Part shown: piece after piece, positions 60,054 to 64,000 of the stretch | Position numbering within the stretch: position 1 is the stretch's first letter | Layout: every line of letters begins with the position of its first letter | NCBI RefSeq assembly: GCF_013116745.1 | Contig: NZ_JABFOE010000001.1 | Span: 124,001-188,000, forward strand | Direction of reading: 5' to 3' | Source of the DNA: Arthrobacter sp. 260 | Lineage (GTDB): Bacteria; Actinomycetota; Actinomycetes; Actinomycetales; Micrococcaceae | DNA length: 64,000 nt | Position numbers and translations under genes: made by a program | Notes under the pieces: model-generated | Told to the model about the DNA's origin: nothing | The model's database searches: none | What the model saw: only the letters and a program-made list of their open reading frames with translations

Positions 60054-61520
60054 ATGCGTAAGTCGTCGGCACGTGGACAGACCACCGAAGCCGGTGAGCG
60101 CGTCCTGATCCTCTCCGCGGGGGTTGGAGCAGGTCATAACAGTGCGGCGGCGGCAGTGCAGCAGGCGTGTGCGGGGCGAACCGACATCGCCGAGGTCCAG
60201 GTGCTGGACGTGTTGCAGGTGAGCAGCGTGCTGTACCGGGCATTATTGGGAAAGGGCTACTTCGTACTGGTCGAAGGCTTGCCCTGGTTGGTCGAGTGGG
60301 GTTACGACATGACTGACCCGCCGTTCAGGCGCCGCGGCCCGATCGACCCGTGGACACGAGCGAACGCTGCCCCGGTGATCGGTGCCATTAAACGATTCCG
60401 GCCGACGGCAATTGTGTGCACGCATTTCCTTCCGGCCCAGTTGCTGGCCATGCTGCTCCTGCGTGGCGTGACTGATGCCCGAACGGCTGTTGTCACCACT
60501 GACTACGACTTTCAGGGCCTCTGGCTCACAGGAGCATTCCATTCGCTGTTCGTGGCCCGGGAAGAGGCAAGGGTGGAGTTGATGGCACTCGGCCTTCCCT
60601 CCGATCGCGTGGCAGCCACGGGCATCCCGATTACCCAACACGTCACTGACCCATCGACCCTCACACGCGGTACCGACCGGCCCCCGAGGCTGCTGATCTC
60701 TGCTGGTGCGAGCGGCGGGGATTACGCTGTCTCGGTGGTGCGGCAGACGATGCACATGCGCTCGCCGTTCACTGCCACGATTGTCTGCGGACGCAATGAT
60801 GCGCTGCGGCAACGCATCGAGCAGGTGGTCGCGCCGGCAGGGGATCGCTACCGCGTGCTCGGTTTTACTGAAGAGATGCCGCAGCTGCTTCGCGGTGCCG
60901 ACCTTTTCATTGGCAAACCGGGTGGGCTGACCGCGTCGGAGTGCATGGCAGCAGGGTTGCCGATGGTGCTGGTGAACCCCATTCCCGGACAGGAAGTTCG
61001 TAACGGAGATTACCTGATGGAGCAAGGGGCAGCCGTTCGTTGCAACACCGGTGCAACGATCGGCTGGAAGATCGATGAAGTGCTGCGAGAGCCCGGTCGC
61101 CTGCAGCGGATGCAGGCGGCGGCGCAAAGAGCGGGTCGCCCTGACGCTGCGGCGGACGTGCTGACCGGTCTGCTGGATGGGCCGAAACGTCCGTTGGTCG
61201 TCACCCGCGCGGCGCAGAAAACGATTTTAGCCACGAGTGAGAAGCGCCTGGTTGCAACCGATCTGACGGGGCCATCCGCTTTGGTTCGCCTCGTTGACTC
61301 AGTGGCCGGAAGCACGGTCGCGCTGCTGCGGTCTCAGGAACGGGATGATCTTGAGCAGCGATACTCTACTGGGCGCGGAGATCTGGTGCTGCGCCGCAGC
61401 AAGGCGCCAGCCTGGCCGCAGCGGGAGGAACAGCGCCTGCTCCGCGCCGTTCTACGGGGTGACAAAGAGTTGCCTGTCCGCGTCGAAGCGCTGTCCGGTC
61501 GGTCGTCATCCAGGGAATGA
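60054..61520 (+). CDS. GT28-type glycosyltransferase (MGDG/UGT-like)
   Basis: A 488-residue protein. The N-terminal domain opens ERVLILSAGVGAGHNSAAAA, the opening of monogalactosyldiacylglycerol synthase-like enzymes, and contains LVEWGYDMTDPPF. The C-terminal GT-B part has LLISAGASGGDYAVS, CGRNDALRQRIEQVV, VLGFTEEMPQLLRGADLFIG and KPGGLTASECMAAGLPMVL, the UDP-sugar binding region of GT28 proteins. It should transfer a sugar to a lipid such as diacylglycerol. The last ~100 residues are basic and not conserved. Confidence 0.88.
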   Translation: MRKSSARGQTTEAGERVLILSAGVGAGHNSAAAAVQQACAGRTDIAEVQVLDVLQVSSVLYRALLGKGYFVLVEGLPWLVEWGYDMTDPPFRRRGPIDPWTRANAAPVIGAIKRFRPTAIVCTHFLPAQLLAMLLLRGVTDARTAVVTTDYDFQGLWLTGAFHSLFVAREEARVELMALGLPSDRVAATGIPITQHVTDPSTLTRGTDRPPRLLISAGASGGDYAVSVVRQTMHMRSPFTATIVCGRNDALRQRIEQVVAPAGDRYRVLGFTEEMPQLLRGADLFIGKPGGLTASECMAAGLPMVLVNPIPGQEVRNGDYLMEQGAAVRCNTGATIGWKIDEVLREPGRLQRMQAAAQRAGRPDAAADVLTGLLDGPKRPLVVTRAAQKTILATSEKRLVATDLTGPSALVRLVDSVAGSTVALLRSQERDDLEQRYSTGRGDLVLRRSKAPAWPQREEQRLLRAVLRGDKELPVRVEALSGRSSSRE

Positions 61521-61675
61521 GCGCAAACTACCCGGACGCACTGACGCACCAAAGAACCAGATGCAGATTGCCCGCTGCCCTGCGACGTGGATGAAAGAGC
61601 ACCGCAATCCCCTCCATCCAGTAGCCTAGAAGAGCCGCTGCCTGCCGGTGCTGGTCTCACATGCCGGAGGAAAGA

Positions 61676-63403
61676 ATGAAACGAGTGCGCCCGCGCCGAT
61701 CCCCACGGATCGTCGCCCTGGCCGTCGTCGCCCTGCTGGGAATCAGCGGGATCGCCGGCTGTTCCTTCGAGGGTTCCCCGGAGGGGTACAGTCCCGACGA
61801 TGCTGACACCGCCCCTGCTCTCATTAACGGGTACCGGACCGTTGGCTACTTCCCTCAGTGGGGGGTCTACGGGCGCCAGTACACGATGAAAGACCTTCAG
61901 GACTCGGGTGCTGCCGGCAACCTGAGCCACATCAACTATGCCTTCGGCAACATCCACCACGAGACCCTCACCTGTTTCCAGGCGAACAAGGCTCAGGAAA
62001 GCGGCCCGAATGGTTCGGACGGCGCATCCGATGCCTGGGCGGACTACGGCATGGCCTACGACGCCGCCACCTCGATTGCCGGCACACCGGACACGGCAGA
62101 GCAACCGCTGGCCGGATCATTCAATCAGCTGCGGCAGTTGAAAGCAGCCAACCCGGGGTTGCGTGCGGTGATTTCGCTCGGCGGATGGACCTGGTCAAAG
62201 AACTTCTCCCGCGCCGCAGCGACCGACGAATCCCGGAAAGCCCTCGTCAGCTCCTGCATTGACCTGTACATCAAGGGAAATCTCCCGGTTATCGAGGGCA
62301 GGGGAGGGGACGGCGCCGCGGCTGGCCTGTTCGACGGCATCGACATTGACTGGGAGTGGCCGGGCACCGACAAGGGGCTCGAAGGGAACGGGGTGGACGC
62401 CGAGAACGACGCCGAGAACTTCCGGCTGCTGCTGCAGGAGTTCCGGAAACAGCTCGACGCCTACGCCTCGACCACCGGCGCCTCCTACTCCCTGAGCGCC
62501 TTCCTGCCCGCAAATCCAGTGGTAATCGAAGCCGGCGGTTGGAATGACCCAGCACTGTTCGAGTACCTCGACTTTGGAAACATCCAGGGCTACGACCTCT
62601 GGGGGACCTGGGAGCCGGGTCTGACGGGACACCAGGCGAACCTCTTCGACGACCCGGACGATCCACGGGAGGACGGTGAACGTTTCTCAGTGGACCGGAC
62701 CGTGAGCGCTTATCTCGACGCCGGAATCGATCCCGCCCAGTTGGGTCTTGGCCTCGCAGCGTTCGGCAGGGGCTGGGTGGGCGCTGACTCCGCCGATCCC
62801 TGGGGTGCAGCTACCGGCGCGGCACCGGGTGGCGAGGAGCCCGGCCTCGAGGACTACGACGAACTGCTTGAAGTGGGCGAGGAGTTCACCGACTCGACCC
62901 TGGGTACGGCCTGGCGGTTCGACGGCGACCAGTGGTGGAGTTACGACAACCCCGAAACCGTGCGGCTCAAGAGTGACTACATCCTGGAGCGGGGGCTTGG
63001 CGGTGGAATGTGGTGGGACCTGGCAGGCAACCGGGACGGTTCGCTCTTCGCGGTGCTGTCCGATGAACTGCTTAATGCTCCCGGTGGCCCAGCCCGTGAC
63101 CGGGTAATGCCCGAGCCAACAGCGCAGCCACCCAGTCCGACGTCCACACTCGGCACGCCGACGGAGGCCCAGGATCAGGCGGCCCAGGGCGCGCCGGCGC
63201 CGGGCACAGAACCGGACTCCGCCCCTTCGCTGTCGGCAGATGAGGCCTCAGACCTTCCACCCGTACCGTGGGACGAAAACGAGGTCTACACCGAGGGCCG
63301 ACGCGTGGTCTTCGAGGACAGGGTGTACCGGACCCAGTGGTGGACACAGGGCGATGTTCCTGGCGCTGAGCAATGGGGCCCGTGGCGGCAATCGGGCGAC
63401 TGA
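61676..63403 (+). CDS. GH18 chitinase lipoprotein with C-terminal chitin-binding module
   Basis: About 575 residues from ATG 61676, chosen for GGAGGAAAGA immediately upstream. The N-terminus is a lipoprotein signal (basic, hydrophobic, then GIAGC). The catalytic domain has the GH18 motif FDGIDIDWEWPG (DxxDxDxE), SLGGWTWS and a TIM-barrel. The C-terminus has a Pro/Thr/Ala-rich linker (~490-535) and a ChtBD3/CBM5-12-like module (PPVPWDENEVYTEGRRVVFE, with QWWTQGD and WGPWRQ). It should degrade chitin at the cell surface. Confidence 0.92.
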   Translation: MKRVRPRRSPRIVALAVVALLGISGIAGCSFEGSPEGYSPDDADTAPALINGYRTVGYFPQWGVYGRQYTMKDLQDSGAAGNLSHINYAFGNIHHETLTCFQANKAQESGPNGSDGASDAWADYGMAYDAATSIAGTPDTAEQPLAGSFNQLRQLKAANPGLRAVISLGGWTWSKNFSRAAATDESRKALVSSCIDLYIKGNLPVIEGRGGDGAAAGLFDGIDIDWEWPGTDKGLEGNGVDAENDAENFRLLLQEFRKQLDAYASTTGASYSLSAFLPANPVVIEAGGWNDPALFEYLDFGNIQGYDLWGTWEPGLTGHQANLFDDPDDPREDGERFSVDRTVSAYLDAGIDPAQLGLGLAAFGRGWVGADSADPWGAATGAAPGGEEPGLEDYDELLEVGEEFTDSTLGTAWRFDGDQWWSYDNPETVRLKSDYILERGLGGGMWWDLAGNRDGSLFAVLSDELLNAPGGPARDRVMPEPTAQPPSPTSTLGTPTEAQDQAAQGAPAPGTEPDSAPSLSADEASDLPPVPWDENEVYTEGRRVVFEDRVYRTQWWTQGDVPGAEQWGPWRQSGD

Positions 63404-63415
63404 ACGGCTCCCGGG

Positions 63416-63473
63416 CATCCCTTATATAGGGGTGTCCCAGGGATGAGTTGAATGAGACCTTATATAAGGGATG
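63416..63473. repeat. Inverted repeat with TATATA cores
   Basis: CATCCCTTATATA (63416-63428) and TATATAAGGGATG (63461-63473) are perfect 13-base inverted copies separated by 32 bases. Each arm is part of a local palindrome (CCCTTATATAGGGG, and CCTTATATAAGG at 63458-63469). It may be a double operator, a terminator of the chitinase, or both. Confidence 0.5.
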
Positions 63474-63658
63474 AATTAGCCCTGTTGTGATTGAACTGAA
63501 CCGCCCTCAAGCACCTTCGCGCACCTGAGGGAAACAACTGGGAATCAGCTGTGTGATCGCTGGAAATAAATTTGGTTGCATCTCGGTAACAACCCGGTTG
63601 CGATGAGGGTTAAGACACCTGACGGCAACAATTAGCACTTAGGCTTCTAGTCATGTGA

Positions 63659-63688
63659 GGCACGCCACTCCTCTCGAGGGGGCGTGTC
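63659..63688 (+). promoter_or_regulatory. Leader hairpin before the binding-protein gene
   Basis: GGCACGCC (63659-63666) and GGCGTGTC (63681-63688) form an 8-bp stem with one mismatch around CTCCTCTCGAGGG, which has its own small palindrome. It lies 54 bases before the start codon and may be a leader structure or operator. Confidence 0.35.
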
Positions 63689-63742
63689 AGCTCTTTGTAA
63701 AACCACATTGAGCTATTTCCAGAACATGAAATAGGAGGCGGA

Positions 63743-64000
63743 ATGCGTTTCGGACGTACTTCCAAAGCTGTGGGAGTCGCGGCAATCGCTGCACTTGCAC
63801 TCAGCGCCTGCGCCAGCACAGACAGCGGCGAAGGCAATTCTGACCCAGACGCGAGCGGTGACACCGGCGCCTCAAGTGGCGGCGTAGTCAGCGTTGCCGA
63901 GGTAAACCCGTTTACCTCGTTCAACTCAGACAGCGCCACAGGCAATGTGGACATCAACGGCAAGGTCAGCTACCTGACCAAGTCGGGGTTCAACTACATC
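63743..64000 (+). CDS. ABC transporter substrate-binding lipoprotein, peptide type (partial)
   Basis: The first 86 residues; the gene continues beyond the window. A lipoprotein signal (KAVGVAAIAALALSACAS, lipobox LSAC) is followed by a Ser/Gly/Asp linker and VVSVAEVNPFTSFNSDSA, the start of a family-5 extracellular solute-binding protein (DppA/OppA type: NPFNS). AGGAGG lies 3 to 9 bases upstream. It should deliver peptides or similar compounds to a permease outside this window. Confidence 0.85.
   Translation, partial: MRFGRTSKAVGVAAIAALALSACASTDSGEGNSDPDASGDTGASSGGVVSVAEVNPFTSFNSDSATGNVDINGKVSYLTKSGFNYI

Overview
The window is high-GC actinobacterial DNA. Its core genes (SURF1/DUF3817/guaA, FmdB and 5-formyl-THF cyclo-ligase divergent from galU, rsgA, ispH, xseAB, rmuC, ychF) point to Micrococcales, probably an Arthrobacter-like Micrococcaceae. 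GTG and TTG starts are common, and gene pairs are often joined by ATGA/GTGA overlaps. The genus is an inference from gene content and order.

Layout. (1) 1-15.6 kb, housekeeping: a heterodimeric ABC exporter pair, one half with a degenerate nucleotide site; SURF1, a DUF3817 membrane protein and GMP synthase; a large superfamily-1 helicase-like protein; an SAF-domain protein, FmdB zinc ribbon and cyclo-ligase opposite galU; an acetyltransferase, a membrane protein and an APH-like kinase. (2) 15.7-19.2 kb, envelope-sensing locus: an OmpR-type regulator and histidine kinase between two exported low-complexity proteins, both preceded by TCTCAT-type direct repeats. (3) 19.2-33.3 kb: Lrp, MarR and ArsR-like regulators, an MFS transporter, Nudix, rsgA, aminotransferase, PPK2, xseBA, ispH, rmuC and ychF.

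(4) 33.27-59.33 kb is a genomic island in the 3' end of ychF. The last codons of ychF (Glu-Phe-Arg-Phe-Asn-Val-stop) occur three times: at the true ychF end (33265-33285), at 58356-58376 and at 59312-59332. I read this as two stacked integrations, a 25.1-kb unit A and a 1-kb unit B that carries one aldo/keto reductase. The outermost copy has ordinary GC-rich codons and is probably the displaced native ychF end. No integrase is recognisable.

Unit A looks like a defence island. Its left half is partly decayed: pseudogenes of a NucS/DUF91-like nuclease, a methyltransferase, an EEP phosphatase/nuclease and an Mrr-like enzyme lie among intact genes for a Mug-like uracil/thymine-DNA glycosylase, an OLD-type ATPase/TOPRIM nuclease, a membrane protein with a lysozyme-like motif and a HEPN/zinc-ribbon protein. 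It also holds an initiator tRNA gene. Its right half carries the best candidate for an undescribed system: a tightly coupled operon of radical SAM enzyme, small DUF6375-like protein, an 18-codon ORF and a 1437-residue PD-(D/E)XK-STAND NTPase. Next come a 440-codon gene interrupted by an in-frame tract of 8-bp tandem repeats (candidate phase-variable switch) and a second giant STAND NTPase of about 1700 residues.

(5) 59.3-64 kb returns to core-like DNA: a VOC protein, a GT28-type glycosyltransferase, a GH18 chitinase lipoprotein and the start of a peptide ABC transporter binding protein.
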